A stretch of DNA of 64,000 nucleotides from Streptomyces globisporus (GTDB taxonomy: Bacteria > Actinomycetota > Actinomycetes > Streptomycetales > Streptomycetaceae), in contig BMTG01000015.1 of the NCBI GenBank assembly GCA_014649555.1, positions 124,001 to 188,000 of the forward strand, read 5' to 3'. Shown piece after piece: positions 47,955 through 56,476 of this stretch. The notes under the pieces are model-generated. The model was not told where the DNA came from, did no database searches, and saw only the letters and a program-made list of their open reading frames with translations. The translations under genes were made by a program, and so were the position numbers. How positions within the stretch are numbered: the stretch's first letter is position 1; every line of letters begins with the position of its first letter.

Positions 47955-48856
47955 GACGGGTCTCCGTGACGGGGGTGGGGGTGGGGGCGTGCGGGCGATA
48001 CGTCGGGGCTCCCCGCGCTTTCCGTACGGGCCTGGGCATGGCCGGCGCCTTCGGCGCCTGGTTCGGGGGCGCGGCCTGCGGCCTCGACGCCCAGTTCGGT
48101 CAGCAGCCGGGAGCGCAGGTCGGTGAAGCCGGGGGAGCCGACCTCGCGCGGCCGGTCCAGCGCGACGGACGTGTCGTACGCGATCCGCCCGTCCCGCATC
48201 ACCAGCACCCGGTCGGCCAGCAGCAGGGCCTCGTCCACGTCGTGGGTGACCAGGAGTACCGCGCAGCCGCGGCGCTGCCAGAGTTCGGCCACGAGCTGCT
48301 GGGCCTTGATCCGGGTCAGGGCGTCCAGCGCGCCGAAGGGCTCGTCGAGCAGCAGCAGATCCGGCTCGCGCACCAGGGCCCGGGCCAGCGACGCCCGCTG
48401 GGCCTCGCCGCCGGACAGCGTCTTGGGCCACGCCCCGGCCCGCTCCGCAAGACCGACCTCCGTCAACGCCTGCTCGGCGACGGCGCGTTCGGGCTTGCCC
48501 GGCAGCCCGAGGAGCACATTGCGCCAGACCCGCTTCCAGGGCATCAGGCGCGGAGCCTGGAACGCGACCGCGCGGCGGCGGGGGACCAGGACGGTGCCCG
48601 AGATCTCCCGGTCGAGCCCGGCCAGGACCCGCAGCAGGGTCGACTTGCCGCACCCGCTGCGTCCGAGGAGGACGGTGAACTCGCCTGATTTCAGGGTGAG
48701 ATCGAGATCGTCGATGACGGCACGCCCGTCGAAGGAGCGGGTGAGCCCCTCGACGCGTACGGCGGCGTCGGCGCCCTCGTGGGACGCGGGAGCGGGAGCG
48801 CCGGCGGGGCCGGTTCCGAGGGGGGTCTTCACTGGCCGGTGAAGGTCGGTCGCCAT
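47951..48856 (-). CDS. ssuB: Sulfonate ABC transporter ATP-binding protein
   Basis: This 301-residue ATPase powers sulfonate import. It has Walker A LLGRSGCGKSTLLRVL, signature TLSGGEAQRASLARALV, Walker B LLLLDEPFGALD and H-loop LVTHDVDEAL. A Pro/Ala/Glu-rich C-terminal tail of about 50 residues is an actinobacterial extra. ATG 48856 overlaps ssuC by 28 bases. GTG 48832 overlaps the ssuC stop as GTGA, like the other junctions, and is an equally good start. Confidence 0.93.
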   Translation of the reverse strand: MATDLHRPVKTPLGTGPAGAPAPASHEGADAAVRVEGLTRSFDGRAVIDDLDLTLKSGEFTVLLGRSGCGKSTLLRVLAGLDREISGTVLVPRRRAVAFQAPRLMPWKRVWRNVLLGLPGKPERAVAEQALTEVGLAERAGAWPKTLSGGEAQRASLARALVREPDLLLLDEPFGALDALTRIKAQQLVAELWQRRGCAVLLVTHDVDEALLLADRVLVMRDGRIAYDTSVALDRPREVGSPGFTDLRSRLLTELGVEAAGRAPEPGAEGAGHAQARTESAGSPDVSPARPHPHPRHGDPS

Positions 48857-49716
48857 TGCAGCAGCAGCCTTTCGAGGATCCGGACGATGATGTCGGCGGT
48901 GAGGCCGAGGAAGGCGTACACGACGAGACAGACGACGATCACATCGGTCCGGAAGAACTCCCGGGCCTGGTTCATCAGGAAACCGATCCCGGCGTCGGCG
49001 TTGATCGACTCACCGAAGACGAGGGCGAGCCAGGCCGTCGCCAGCGAGTAGCGCAGCCCGGTCATGGCCCCGGGCAGTGCCCCCGGCAGCACGACATGCC
49101 GCACCAGACCCCATCGCCCGAGCCCCAACGACGTACCGGCTTCGATGAGTTGTGCATCAACGCCCCGAATGCCCGCGTACACGTTCAGATACAGGTGAAA
49201 GGCCACCCCGAGGGCGATGAGGGCCACCTTGGGCGCCTCGCCGATCCCGAGCCAGATGATGAACAGCGGGATGAGCCCCACCCAGGGCACGGTGCGCAGC
49301 ATCTGCACGGTCGCGTCGACCAGATCCTCCCCGAGCCGCGAAAGCCCCGACACGAGCGCGAGCGACGTCCCGATCACCCCGCCGAGCAGGAGCCCCACGA
49401 CCACCCGCTGGAGCGAGACCCCCATCGCGGCGGGCAGTGTCCCGTCGGCCATCAGATCGGCACCGGCCCGGGCGATGGTCCCGGGCGAGGCGAGCACATC
49501 GGGATCGAGCACCCCCGTGGCGCTGAACACCTGCCACAGCACGAGCAACAGCAGCGGCCCCACCGCACGCCGCACCCACCGCGGAGCGGCCCGCAACCGC
49601 GACCGTCGGACGGAGGCCGGGACGACGGCCTCCAGCTCGGGCGGCGTACGCGTCGGCGCGGAGGGTTTCTCGAGGGGTGCGGGTATCGCGGACGGCGGTG
49701 CGTGGCTGACGGTCAT
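48829..49716 (-). CDS. ssuC: Sulfonate ABC transporter permease
   Basis: This 295-residue permease has about six membrane helices and the EAA-type loop ESINADAGIGFLMNQAREFF region characteristic of SsuC/TauC. The N-terminus carries a Pro-rich cytoplasmic stretch. ATG 49716 has GGAG 6 bases upstream. It is the first structural gene of the operon; the frame can be extended upstream to 49812 but without a ribosome site. Confidence 0.92.
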   Translation of the reverse strand: MTVSHAPPSAIPAPLEKPSAPTRTPPELEAVVPASVRRSRLRAAPRWVRRAVGPLLLLVLWQVFSATGVLDPDVLASPGTIARAGADLMADGTLPAAMGVSLQRVVVGLLLGGVIGTSLALVSGLSRLGEDLVDATVQMLRTVPWVGLIPLFIIWLGIGEAPKVALIALGVAFHLYLNVYAGIRGVDAQLIEAGTSLGLGRWGLVRHVVLPGALPGAMTGLRYSLATAWLALVFGESINADAGIGFLMNQAREFFRTDVIVVCLVVYAFLGLTADIIVRILERLLLQWRPTFTGQ

Positions 49717-49987
49717 GGCGGCTCCAGAAAGGGACGCACGGATGCGCGCAGAGGCAAAGCGAAGGAGAGGAAGGCAGGGGGCACGGACATGCCGGAGCAA
49801 CCCCTTAACCACGCACGCACGAGGACCGGCCGACGGCCGGCAGGACGCGAAAGGGGTACGGGGCGGGGCAGCTCAGGGGATGCGCATGCGGGTGCGCAGC
49901 GGCTCGGAGCCGGACGCGACTACGGCAGAACGAGCGACGGAATACGGCAGGCGGCGGGGACGCGGCCCGGAAGTCGCTGAGGGAACG
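49717..49987. other. 271-base untranslated leader between the leader peptide and ssuC
   Basis: No gene is seen. The stretch contains inverted repeats that could form attenuator hairpins, including CCGGCCGACGGCCGG near 49826-49840 and GCGCATGCGGGTGCGC near 49883-49898. The position between a Cys-coding leader peptide and a sulfur operon fits an attenuation region. Confidence 0.45.
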
Positions 49988-50071
49988 TCAGCAGCCGCGA
50001 CGACACGCGGCGGAAGCCACTCGCAGCAGGTCGATGTGACCGCGCGAAGTGAGCAGAGCTGATCGGAACAT
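49988..50071 (-). CDS. Sulfur-type leader peptide, 27 residues
   Basis: The frame reads MFRSALLTSRG then HIDLLRVASAACRRGC and stops. The pattern Leu-Thr-x-Arg-x-His-Ile-Asp-Leu-x-Arg-Val-Ala-Ser-Ala-x-Cys-Arg is that of the short leader peptides found upstream of sulfur-metabolism genes in streptomycetes. Two Cys codons lie in the last five positions. No ribosome site precedes the ATG, and the promoter at 50079-50108 predicts transcription to begin at or next to it. It probably senses cysteine supply by translation and controls ssuCBAD. Confidence 0.82.
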   Translation of the reverse strand: MFRSALLTSRGHIDLLRVASAACRRGC

Positions 50072-50078
50072 GGCGCTG

Positions 50079-50108
50079 AAAGTAGTCATCCGGTTGGGAC
50101 ACGGTCAA
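50079..50108 (-). promoter_or_regulatory. Promoter of the ssu leader transcript
   Basis: On the minus strand TTGACC (50108-50103) and TACTTT (50084-50079) are separated by 18 bases, a vegetative-type promoter. The leader-peptide ATG is 7 bases past the -10 box, which implies a leaderless message. Confidence 0.65.
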
Positions 50109-50163
50109 TGGCGTCTCGGAGCGTGGACGTCTTATCTCACCTCGGTGAGGTGATGATGGAGGC

Positions 50164-50586
50164 ATGTCCGATTCCTTCACCACCACGGTCCTGAACATCA
50201 CCACGGGTACGGCCGAGACGGTCACGGACCTGACGCGCGCCTGCGAGGAGTTCCTCACCCGCACCGCCCCCGGCCGCGACGGCCTCCTCAACGTCTTCGT
50301 CCCCCACGCCACGGCCGGCATCGCCGTACTGGAGACGGGCGCGGGCAGCGACGACGACCTCCTGGCCGCCCTTCACCACCTGCTCCCCGCCGACGACCGC
50401 TGGCAGCACCGCCACGGCAGCCCCGGCCACGGCCGCGACCACGTACTCCCGGCCCTGGTCCCGCCCCACGCCACGCTGCCGGTGATCGGAGGCCGGCTGG
50501 AGCTGGGGACGTGGCAGTCGGTCTGCCTGGTGGACACGAATATCTCTAATCCCAACCGTCAAGTGCGGTTGAGCTTCCTGAGTTGA
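50164..50586 (+). CDS. yjbQ: YjbQ/UPF0047 family protein
   Basis: This 140-residue protein belongs to the UPF0047 family, whose E. coli member has weak thiamine-phosphate synthase activity; the real role is unsettled. Family residues are NVFVPHATAGIAVLE, HRHGSPGHGRDHVLPALVPPHATLPV and the terminal GTWQSVCLVDTN with VRLSFLS. GGAGG lies upstream of the ATG. It is divergent from the ssu leader. A serine-recombinase remnant begins about 20 bases after its stop. Confidence 0.92.
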   Translation: MSDSFTTTVLNITTGTAETVTDLTRACEEFLTRTAPGRDGLLNVFVPHATAGIAVLETGAGSDDDLLAALHHLLPADDRWQHRHGSPGHGRDHVLPALVPPHATLPVIGGRLELGTWQSVCLVDTNISNPNRQVRLSFLS

Positions 50587-50604
50587 TCGCACAGCTCCGC
50601 AGGC

Positions 50605-50929
50605 CATGCCGCCAATCTTTGGCATGCGCGTCCCGACGGAGAAGCCTTGCGCAGGACGGACCTGAACGTGGTCGCCCCCCCCGGCAAGTGCCTGCTCGGT
50701 GTGCGCCGCCTGTCCCGCAAGCTGGCGACCTCGGCGCCCGAACGCCAAGGGGACATCCTGGTCGTGGCCGGGGACATCTGTGGTGACAACCTCCGATAGG
50801 CCGACGACTGGGAGGTGTTGGGAGCCCGACTCAAGGACCCGCCCAAAGCTCGGGCCGTGGCTTGGCGCGAGAAGGCCCCTACGACGGTCTCGTCGCTGCT
50901 GCGGTGGGACTGCCTGAACACCGACTGAC
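50605..50929 (+). pseudogene. Serine recombinase N-terminal domain remnant, copy 1
   Basis: Reading across frames gives HAANLWHARPDGEALRRTDL, then PGKCLLGVRRLSR, an APERQ block, a stop, ADDWEVLGARLKDPP, KLGPWLGAR and finally GPYDGLVAAAVG. Those blocks in that order match the resolvase-type catalytic domain of streptomycete serine recombinases. At least two frameshifts and one stop break it, the active region is lost, and nothing of the C-terminal DNA-binding part remains. Confidence 0.75.
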
Positions 50930-50977
50930 GAGGTGCGCGACGAGGGGAACGGTTCGTCGCGTTTTTGCCTGAATCTC

Positions 50978-51018
50978 GGCTTGGGCGGCTCGGGCTGTGA
51001 GCCCGAGCCGTCCAAGCC
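50978..51018. terminator. 19-bp hairpin, GTG loop
   Basis: Arms 50978-50996 and 51000-51018 pair over 19 positions with one G-U pair. It lies past the recombinase remnant and beyond the SARP gene stop, and could end either transcript. Confidence 0.75.
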
Positions 51019-51110
51019 GCCGAAGAACGCCTGCTGAGGGACGGCGCACTGTCACGTGGCCGGATCCACATAGCGGTGCCCGGTTGGGCCAAAGCTGCGC
51101 TCATCCATCG

Positions 51111-53138
51111 TCACTGCCCCGTGGCGGAAGCGTGCGCCTCGATTGCCGCGTCGGTAGCGGCCAGGTGATGTGTGACCGGGCCGAAGGAGACCAGGCCGCT
51201 GCCCGCGCCGGCGTACTCGGCTGCGGCGCGGGCGAGTTCGTCCCGGGCGCGGCGTAGTACCGGCAGGTGTCCCACGGACGCTGCGGCTCGGGCGATTACG
51301 CACCACAGGGCTTCCTGGACCAGGTCGTGGGGTGGCCGGGGGACGGTACTGAGGGCCTGCCGGGCCTGCTCGGAGTCGCCGGAGGCGGCCAGCAGCAGCG
51401 GGTCGAGCCAGGGCTGGTACGGCCCCGCATCCAGGCCGTCGAAGTCGCCGGGGCGGGGCAAGGTGTCACCTCGCATGACGGGGACCAGTGCGACAAGGGC
51501 GGCGGCTCCCTGGGTGAGACCGGGCATGCCGCAGCCGGCGGTCTCTGTCAGGACCTGTGCGTAGCGGTGGCGGGCGGCCGGCCATCCGTCCGTCTCGCAG
51601 AGGCGCAATGCCCGGTACCAGGCGGTGAAGACGCCGGCGAGCGGCCGCTCGTTGCGGTCCGCGAGCCGGTCGATCTCCTCGGCCTCGGTGTCCGCGTTCG
51701 TGAAGTCGCCGAGTCCGGCGAGCGCTTGGAGGCGGATGATGCGGCCGAGTACTTCGTGCCCGGGGAGTTGGTGGTCGACGGCCAGCCGGGTCAGTTCGGT
51801 GCCGAGGGCGTCCCGGCGGGCGGCGGACCCGCAGGCGGCGAACGCCTGCATGAAGGCGCCATTGAGGGCGAACGCCAGGAGCGCGGGGTCGCTGAGGCGC
51901 CGGGCGAGGCGGACGGCGTCGTCCGCGGCGCGTTCGGCGCGCAGCCGCCAGGGTTCGGTGGCGGGGGCGCCGGAGGCCCGGGGGGGCGGGGCGTCGGCGG
52001 CGGCGTCGCCCCGGGACTCGACCGCTACGACCGACAGCAGCCGGGCGCGCAGGGCGGGCGGGCCTTCGGGGCCGAGCAGGGCGGCGGCCCGGGCGGCGGC
52101 CCGGGACAGTTCGCCGGCGCCTTCGGGGTCGTCGGCGCGGGTCCAGACCGCCGGGACGTCGTAGGAACCGATGATCCGGGCGGCCAGTTCCGGATCGCCG
52201 GTCCTCTCCGCCGCCGCGACCAGATCCCGGCGGTGCCGGTGCGCCTCCTCCAGTCCGTCGGGGCCGGACACCGCGAGGTCGCGCAGAAGACCGGCGGTGG
52301 CGTGCAGCCGTGCCCGGGACCGGGCGGGCACCGAGCGGTCCCAGGAGGCCGCCGCCCGGTCCCAGATGCTGTCGGCCGTCCCGGCCGGTTCGGCCGGAGG
52401 ATCCGCTGCCGCGCTGAGGATGTGTGCCTCGGTCCGTGCCAGCGCGCCCCCGCCTCCGCTCAGGGCGTCACGGGCCCGCGCGAGTGCGCGCAGAGCCTCG
52501 CCGCGCCGCCCGGCGCGGTCCAGTGCGGTGGCCAGCAGCACCCAGCCGTCCTCCCGGCCGGGGTGCTCGGCGACATGGGCGTGCAGGTCCGCCACGGCGT
52601 CCCGGGCGGCGCCCGTCGCCAGCAGGGCGTCGGCGCGCCGCTCCACCGCGTCCAGGCGCAGCGCGTCCAGGCGCGCCCGCTCGGCGGCAGCCCAGGCGGC
52701 AGCGGGGAAATCGGCGAGCACCGGCCCCCGCCAGCAGGCGAGCGCCGTGTCCCAGAGTTCGACTGCGGACCGGGGCGGGGCCTGGCCGGCCCGGGCGACG
52801 GCGTCCTCGAACCGCCAGGCGTCCACGGCCTCGCGGCCCGCCCGCAGGGCGTACCCGGGACCGTCGGTGACCAGCAGACGGGACGGCTCCCGGGGCGCGC
52901 GCCCGGGTTCCAGAGCACGCCGCAGGGCCGCGACGAAGGTACGGACAGAGCCGACCGCGCCCGCCGGGGCCTCGTCCTCCCACAGGTCGGCCACCAGCCG
53001 GCCGACCGGGACCACTCGGCCCCGGGCGATCAGCAGCCGCCCGAGGACTTCCCGGTGGCGGGGCGCGCTCAGCGGCAGCAGTGCCCCCGCGGTGTCCCAG
53101 ACCGTGACCGGCCCCAGCAGTCCGAACTGCACACTCAC
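51111..53138 (-). CDS. SARP-type (BTAD-domain) transcriptional regulator
   Basis: This 675-residue regulator has an OmpR-type winged helix at residues 1-95 (FGLLGPVTVWD, LSAPRHREVLGRLLIARGRVVPVGRLVADLWED) and a bacterial transcriptional activation domain to about residue 250. About 420 residues of helical, tetratricopeptide-like repeats follow, with no P-loop ATPase. SARP proteins activate secondary-metabolite genes, but no such cluster is visible beside it. GTG 53138 has AAAGGA 7 bases upstream. It may control the divergent hydrolase gene. Confidence 0.92.
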   Translation of the reverse strand: MSVQFGLLGPVTVWDTAGALLPLSAPRHREVLGRLLIARGRVVPVGRLVADLWEDEAPAGAVGSVRTFVAALRRALEPGRAPREPSRLLVTDGPGYALRAGREAVDAWRFEDAVARAGQAPPRSAVELWDTALACWRGPVLADFPAAAWAAAERARLDALRLDAVERRADALLATGAARDAVADLHAHVAEHPGREDGWVLLATALDRAGRRGEALRALARARDALSGGGGALARTEAHILSAAADPPAEPAGTADSIWDRAAASWDRSVPARSRARLHATAGLLRDLAVSGPDGLEEAHRHRRDLVAAAERTGDPELAARIIGSYDVPAVWTRADDPEGAGELSRAAARAAALLGPEGPPALRARLLSVVAVESRGDAAADAPPPRASGAPATEPWRLRAERAADDAVRLARRLSDPALLAFALNGAFMQAFAACGSAARRDALGTELTRLAVDHQLPGHEVLGRIIRLQALAGLGDFTNADTEAEEIDRLADRNERPLAGVFTAWYRALRLCETDGWPAARHRYAQVLTETAGCGMPGLTQGAAALVALVPVMRGDTLPRPGDFDGLDAGPYQPWLDPLLLAASGDSEQARQALSTVPRPPHDLVQEALWCVIARAAASVGHLPVLRRARDELARAAAEYAGAGSGLVSFGPVTHHLAATDAAIEAHASATGQ

Positions 53139-53306
53139 GGCAGAGTCCTTTCGCGGACCAGGCGGCGCCGCCGCCGGAGAGCGCGGTGTTCGCACTCATC
53201 GATCGCTGATCGGCGGACCACAACCTGGGTGACGTCCCCGAACAGCCCGGACCGACGAAGTCAGAGGTCCAGGCCGTCCACTCTCCCACGAACCCCAGGA
53301 GCCACT

Positions 53307-54188
53307 GTGACAACCCCGAGCATCCCCGGATTCACCGGGCACCGCGTGAGCGTCGACAACGGCGTCACCCTGAAGGCCGCTGTCGGCGGCAGCGGCACCC
53401 CGGTGGTGCTGCTGCACGGCTTCCCGCAGACCCACCTGATGTGGCGGCACGTCGCAGCCGACCTCGCTGCCGACCACACCGTGATCTGTCCCGACCTGCG
53501 CGGATACGGTGCCAGCGACAAGCCCGTGGAATCCGGACCCGACGTCTACTCCAAGCGGACCATGGCCCGTGACGTCGTACGCCTCGCCGCCGCACTCGGC
53601 CACGACCGCTTCACCCTGGCCGGACACGACCGCGGCGCCCTGGTCGCCTTCCGCGCTGCGATGGACCACCCGGGCGCCGTCTCCCGCGCTCTCTTCCTGG
53701 ACGTCCTGCCCACCCTCGACATGTGGGACGCGTTGCGCGGCGTGAACGGAGCGGTCGGGTTCCATCTCTACCTGATGGCCCAGGCCCCCGGCCTGCCCGA
53801 GGAGATGATCCAGGGTGCCGCGGACACCTTCTTCAGCTACTTCCTCGACGCCTGGACCAAGGATCCCGACGCCCTCCCCGCCAACGTCCGCGCCCACTAC
53901 CTCGCCGCCTCCGCGGCAGCCGTGCCCTCCATCGTCGCCGACTACCGCGCCTCGGCCGGTGTGGACGTCGACCACGACACCACCGACAAGGAGAACGGCA
54001 ACAAGCTGACCATGCCCGTCACCGTCCTCCAGCAGGACTGGGGAACCGCCCTCGGCTACCACGCCCAGGGCCTCTGGAGCGCCTGGACCGGCGACCTCCG
54101 CCACCAGACCGTCTCCTGCGGGCACTTCATGGCCGAAGAAGACCCCCAGCTGATCGCATCCGAGATCCGTGCCCTCACCGACCGCTGA
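53307..54188 (+). CDS. Alpha/beta hydrolase, haloacetate dehalogenase-like
   Basis: This 293-residue hydrolase has HGFPQTHLMWRHVA, CPDLRGYGASDKP, and an Asp nucleophile in AGHDRGALVAFR (Asp108) instead of the Ser of esterases. The catalytic His lies in SCGHFMAEE. An Asp nucleophile with this context is typical of fluoroacetate/haloacetate dehalogenases and related epoxide hydrolases. GTG 53307 has AGGAG 6 bases upstream. It is divergent from the SARP gene and convergent with the TetR gene. Confidence 0.9.
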   Translation: MTTPSIPGFTGHRVSVDNGVTLKAAVGGSGTPVVLLHGFPQTHLMWRHVAADLAADHTVICPDLRGYGASDKPVESGPDVYSKRTMARDVVRLAAALGHDRFTLAGHDRGALVAFRAAMDHPGAVSRALFLDVLPTLDMWDALRGVNGAVGFHLYLMAQAPGLPEEMIQGAADTFFSYFLDAWTKDPDALPANVRAHYLAASAAAVPSIVADYRASAGVDVDHDTTDKENGNKLTMPVTVLQQDWGTALGYHAQGLWSAWTGDLRHQTVSCGHFMAEEDPQLIASEIRALTDR

Positions 54189-54251
54189 ACGAGCCCGCAC
54201 GGCCCCCTTCGCCGCCCCAGGCTGAACAGAGAGAGGCGAAACGGCACGTAA

Positions 54252-54276
54252 GGTACGCCGCCTCAGGCGGCGTACC
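54252..54276. terminator. 11-bp hairpin whose loop is the TetR stop codon
   Basis: GGTACGCCGCC (54252-54262) pairs perfectly with 54266-54276; the three-base loop TCA is exactly the stop codon of the minus-strand TetR gene. It lies between convergent genes. Confidence 0.6.
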
Positions 54277-54883
54277 TGGCCACCATCATCAGGACGGCCT
54301 CGTCGACGACCGACTCGACGGCCGCGCCGTCCGGAGCCCAGTGGGCCAGGAGCAGGCGGGGCCAGAAGACGTAGTTGGAGATCATGCCGAGGAACTGGGT
54401 CGCGGCCAGCTCCGGATCCTCCAGCCGGATCGTGCCCGCTTCCCGCTCCGCCTCCAGGTAGCGGCGCACGGAATCGAAGTAGGGCATCTTGCCGCGGCGG
54501 AACTGCGACTCGGCCAGTTCCGGGAAGCGCGGCAGCTCGGCGATGACGATACGGAAGAGGTCGGCCATGTCCGGACGCGTGAGCAGGGCGGCGTAGCGCC
54601 GGCCGATCAAGGAGAGGCCGGCCCGGAGGTCGCCCACCGCCGGGGCGCCCTCGTCCCCCTCTCCCGCCTGCCAGGACGCGGTGACGATCGCGTCGAACAG
54701 CGCCGCCTTGGTCGGGAACTGCTTGAACAGGGTCGCTTTCGACACTCCGGCCGCTTCAGCGATCTTCGCCAGCGACGTCCGGTCGTATCCGGAATCCAGG
54801 AAGAGACGGGTGGCCGCGTGCAGGATCGCGCCCCGCTTCTCCTCGGCGACGCGCTGGTGGTAGGCCGACGGCTCGGTGTTCAT
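54263..54883 (-). CDS. TetR-family regulator of the SDR gene
   Basis: This 206-residue repressor has the helix-turn-helix TSLAKIAEAAGVSKATLFKQFPTKAALF near residues 35-62 and a TetR C-terminal domain with YVFWPRLLLAHWAP. It is divergent from the SDR gene with two matched operators between. ATG 54883 is preferred; a TAGAGT -10-like box 7 bases upstream suggests a leaderless message. A GTG at 54892 would add three residues. Confidence 0.93.
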   Translation of the reverse strand: MNTEPSAYHQRVAEEKRGAILHAATRLFLDSGYDRTSLAKIAEAAGVSKATLFKQFPTKAALFDAIVTASWQAGEGDEGAPAVGDLRAGLSLIGRRYAALLTRPDMADLFRIVIAELPRFPELAESQFRRGKMPYFDSVRRYLEAEREAGTIRLEDPELAATQFLGMISNYVFWPRLLLAHWAPDGAAVESVVDEAVLMMVARYAA

Positions 54884-54899
54884 GAGCACCACTCTAGAC

Positions 54900-54969
54900 G
54901 AGGTGAGCCACTTGACTCACCTCTCATCGCTCTCGTACGGTCGAAGCGAGGCGAGTCACTCGACTCGCC
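54900..54969. promoter_or_regulatory. Two TetR operators and the SDR promoter
   Basis: GGTGAGCCACTTGACTCACC (54902-54921) and GGCGAGTCACTCGACTCGCC (54950-54969) differ at only four positions and are both near-palindromic. Their starts are 48 bases apart. A promoter TTGACT (54912-54917), 18 bases, TACGGT (54936-54941) reads toward the SDR gene; its -35 box is inside the first operator and its start point abuts the second. Confidence 0.75.
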
Positions 54970-54989
54970 ACTTGGAAAGGGGCCACCTC

Positions 54990-55769
54990 ATGGGACGCTT
55001 CGACCACCGCTCCGTACTCGTCACCGGCGGCGCCGGAGGCCAGGGAGCCAGCCACATCCGCGCCTTCCACGCCGAAGGCGCCGACGTCGTGATCGCCGGC
55101 ATCAACGAGGACCGGGGCCGCGCGCTCGCCGACGAACTCGGCGCCCGCGCACTCCACGTCCGCCTCGACGTCACCGACGAGAACTCCTGGAGCGCCGCCG
55201 TCCAGGCCTCTGAAGAGCACTTCGGCCCGCTGTCCGTCCTCGTGAACAACGCCGGAGTGCAGAACCCCGCCGCCCCGATCGAGACAACCGACCGCCGGAC
55301 CTGGGACCGCATCCTCGCCATCAACCTCACCGGAGCCTTCCTCGGCATCAAGGCAGCGGCCCCCTCGCTGCGCCGGAACGGCCGCGGCGTCATCGTCAAC
55401 ATCGCCTCCACCTCCGGCGTGGGCGGCACCGCGATGTACGCCCCCTATGTGGCGAGCAAGTGGGCCGTCCGCGGCCTCACCAAGACGGCCGCCCTGGAAC
55501 TGGGCCGCGACCACATCCGCGTCAACGCCATCCACCCCGGCGTCATCGCCACCCCGTTCATCACCGAACCTGCCGCCGGCAGCGACACTCCGATCTCCGA
55601 CTTCTACTCGGCCGAGCCGTTCGCCATCCCCCGCCTGGGCGAGCCCGCGGACATCACCCGGGCCCTGCTCTTCCTCACCTCCGACGAGGCTTCCTTCGCC
55701 ACCGGCTCGGAGTTCGTCATCGACGGCGGTCTCCTCCTCGGCCCCGCCCTCAAACACGAAGCCGCCTGA
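54990..55769 (+). CDS. Short-chain dehydrogenase/reductase
   Basis: This 259-residue classical SDR has the cofactor motif TGGAGGQG at residues 12-19, NNAG at 86-89, and the catalytic Tyr153-x3-Lys157 (YVASK) with Ser near 140-142. The end DEASFATGSEFVIDGGLLLG is standard. The cofactor is not certain: Asn39-Glu40-Asp41 after the second strand hints at NAD. It is controlled by the divergent TetR regulator, and AAAGGGG precedes the ATG. Confidence 0.93.
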   Translation: MGRFDHRSVLVTGGAGGQGASHIRAFHAEGADVVIAGINEDRGRALADELGARALHVRLDVTDENSWSAAVQASEEHFGPLSVLVNNAGVQNPAAPIETTDRRTWDRILAINLTGAFLGIKAAAPSLRRNGRGVIVNIASTSGVGGTAMYAPYVASKWAVRGLTKTAALELGRDHIRVNAIHPGVIATPFITEPAAGSDTPISDFYSAEPFAIPRLGEPADITRALLFLTSDEASFATGSEFVIDGGLLLGPALKHEAA

Positions 55770-55808
55770 CCTGTCTGTACCACCCGGCCTTCACGAAAGG
55801 AGCGCCTC

Positions 55809-56040
55809 ATGGACCCGAAGGTGCTCGCGGCTATCGAGATGACCCCGGCAGCCGCGAGCGGATCATCGGCATCACCACGACCGGCCGCCGAACCGGCCGG
55901 CCCGGACGGATCGAGGTCTTCTCCCGCCGTGCTGCCGGCCGCACCTACCTCTTTAGCGGCACCTCCGGCCGTCCGACAAGTTGGTACGCCAACCTCGTGG
56001 CCCACCCGGACTTCACCTTCCACCTGAAGCACGGCATCCG
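55809..56040 (+). pseudogene. Deazaflavin-dependent nitroreductase-family fragment, frameshifted
   Basis: It starts MDPKVLAAIE with AAAGGAG upstream, then shifts frame within about ten codons to [20 protein letters not shown], then RTYLFSGTSGRPTSWYANLV and HPDFTFHLKHGIR. These blocks match the split-barrel Ddn-like family that uses coenzyme F420 or similar cofactors. The match ends at 56040. It lies 39 bases after the SDR stop, so the original operon was TetR // SDR-nitroreductase. Confidence 0.7.
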
Positions 56041-56163
56041 ACAATCGCAGAAGCGGGCCTCACGGCGAGCAAGACCGGCATCACCTTCCCGCCGCACAAG
56101 CCGGTCCCGGACCAACTCGTGACACGGCTTGCTAACGCGTCAAGCAAGCACGTTGACGAATGA
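56041..56163 (+). pseudogene. 3' end of an unknown small gene (DUF1801-like tail)
   Basis: The frame reads IAEAGLTASKTGITFPPHKP then VPDQLVTRLANASSKHVDE and stops. The pattern GITF-x5-PxPDxLVxRL resembles the C-terminal end of DUF1801 proteins. It is fused without a gap to the nitroreductase fragment, which suggests a deletion joined two genes. The family call is weak. Confidence 0.4.
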
Positions 56164-56403
56164 GACCGGCTTCCCGGGCAGGTGTGGGAGTGGGCCAGGA
56201 GGCGGTCCCGGCAGAGTGAGGGTGAGCACGCTGGTCAGAGCCGCCGTACGAATCGGTCCCGATGCGGTTCGGGAAGCCGGGTTGGCTGCTGCGGGGAGAG
56301 GCCCGGCGAATGACCCAGCTGGTCATCAAGTCGGCGTACATGATGCACTGGCGGCTGCAGGTGCCGGGTGGCCAGCTACATACGGAGTTGCCCCAACGGC
56401 GTT

Positions 56404-56462
56404 TGGCGGATACGAATCGGGATAATCAGGACCGTCGGGTTCGTCTGAGCTTCCTCGGCTGA
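56404..56462 (+). pseudogene. Diverged 3' end of a second yjbQ
   Basis: The frame reads LADTNRDNQDRRVRLSFLG and stops, matching the end of the intact yjbQ at 50,530-50,586. I count about 41 of 60 identical bases. The upstream part of yjbQ is absent; the preceding codons (56262 onward) do not match the family. It lies immediately before a second recombinase remnant. Confidence 0.7.
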
Positions 56463-56476
56463 ACAAGATCGTTGAG

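Noticed and set aside
51111..53138. SARP gene as sign of an antibiotic cluster in the window
   Set aside because: No polyketide, peptide or other core biosynthetic genes are nearby apart from the prenyltransferase pair, which is 4 kb away and separated by pseudogenes.
50550..56462. Recent element insertion flanked by identical att sites
   Set aside because: The two yjbQ 3' ends are only about 68 percent identical and the recombinases are both decayed, so this is not a recent insertion with matching direct repeats.
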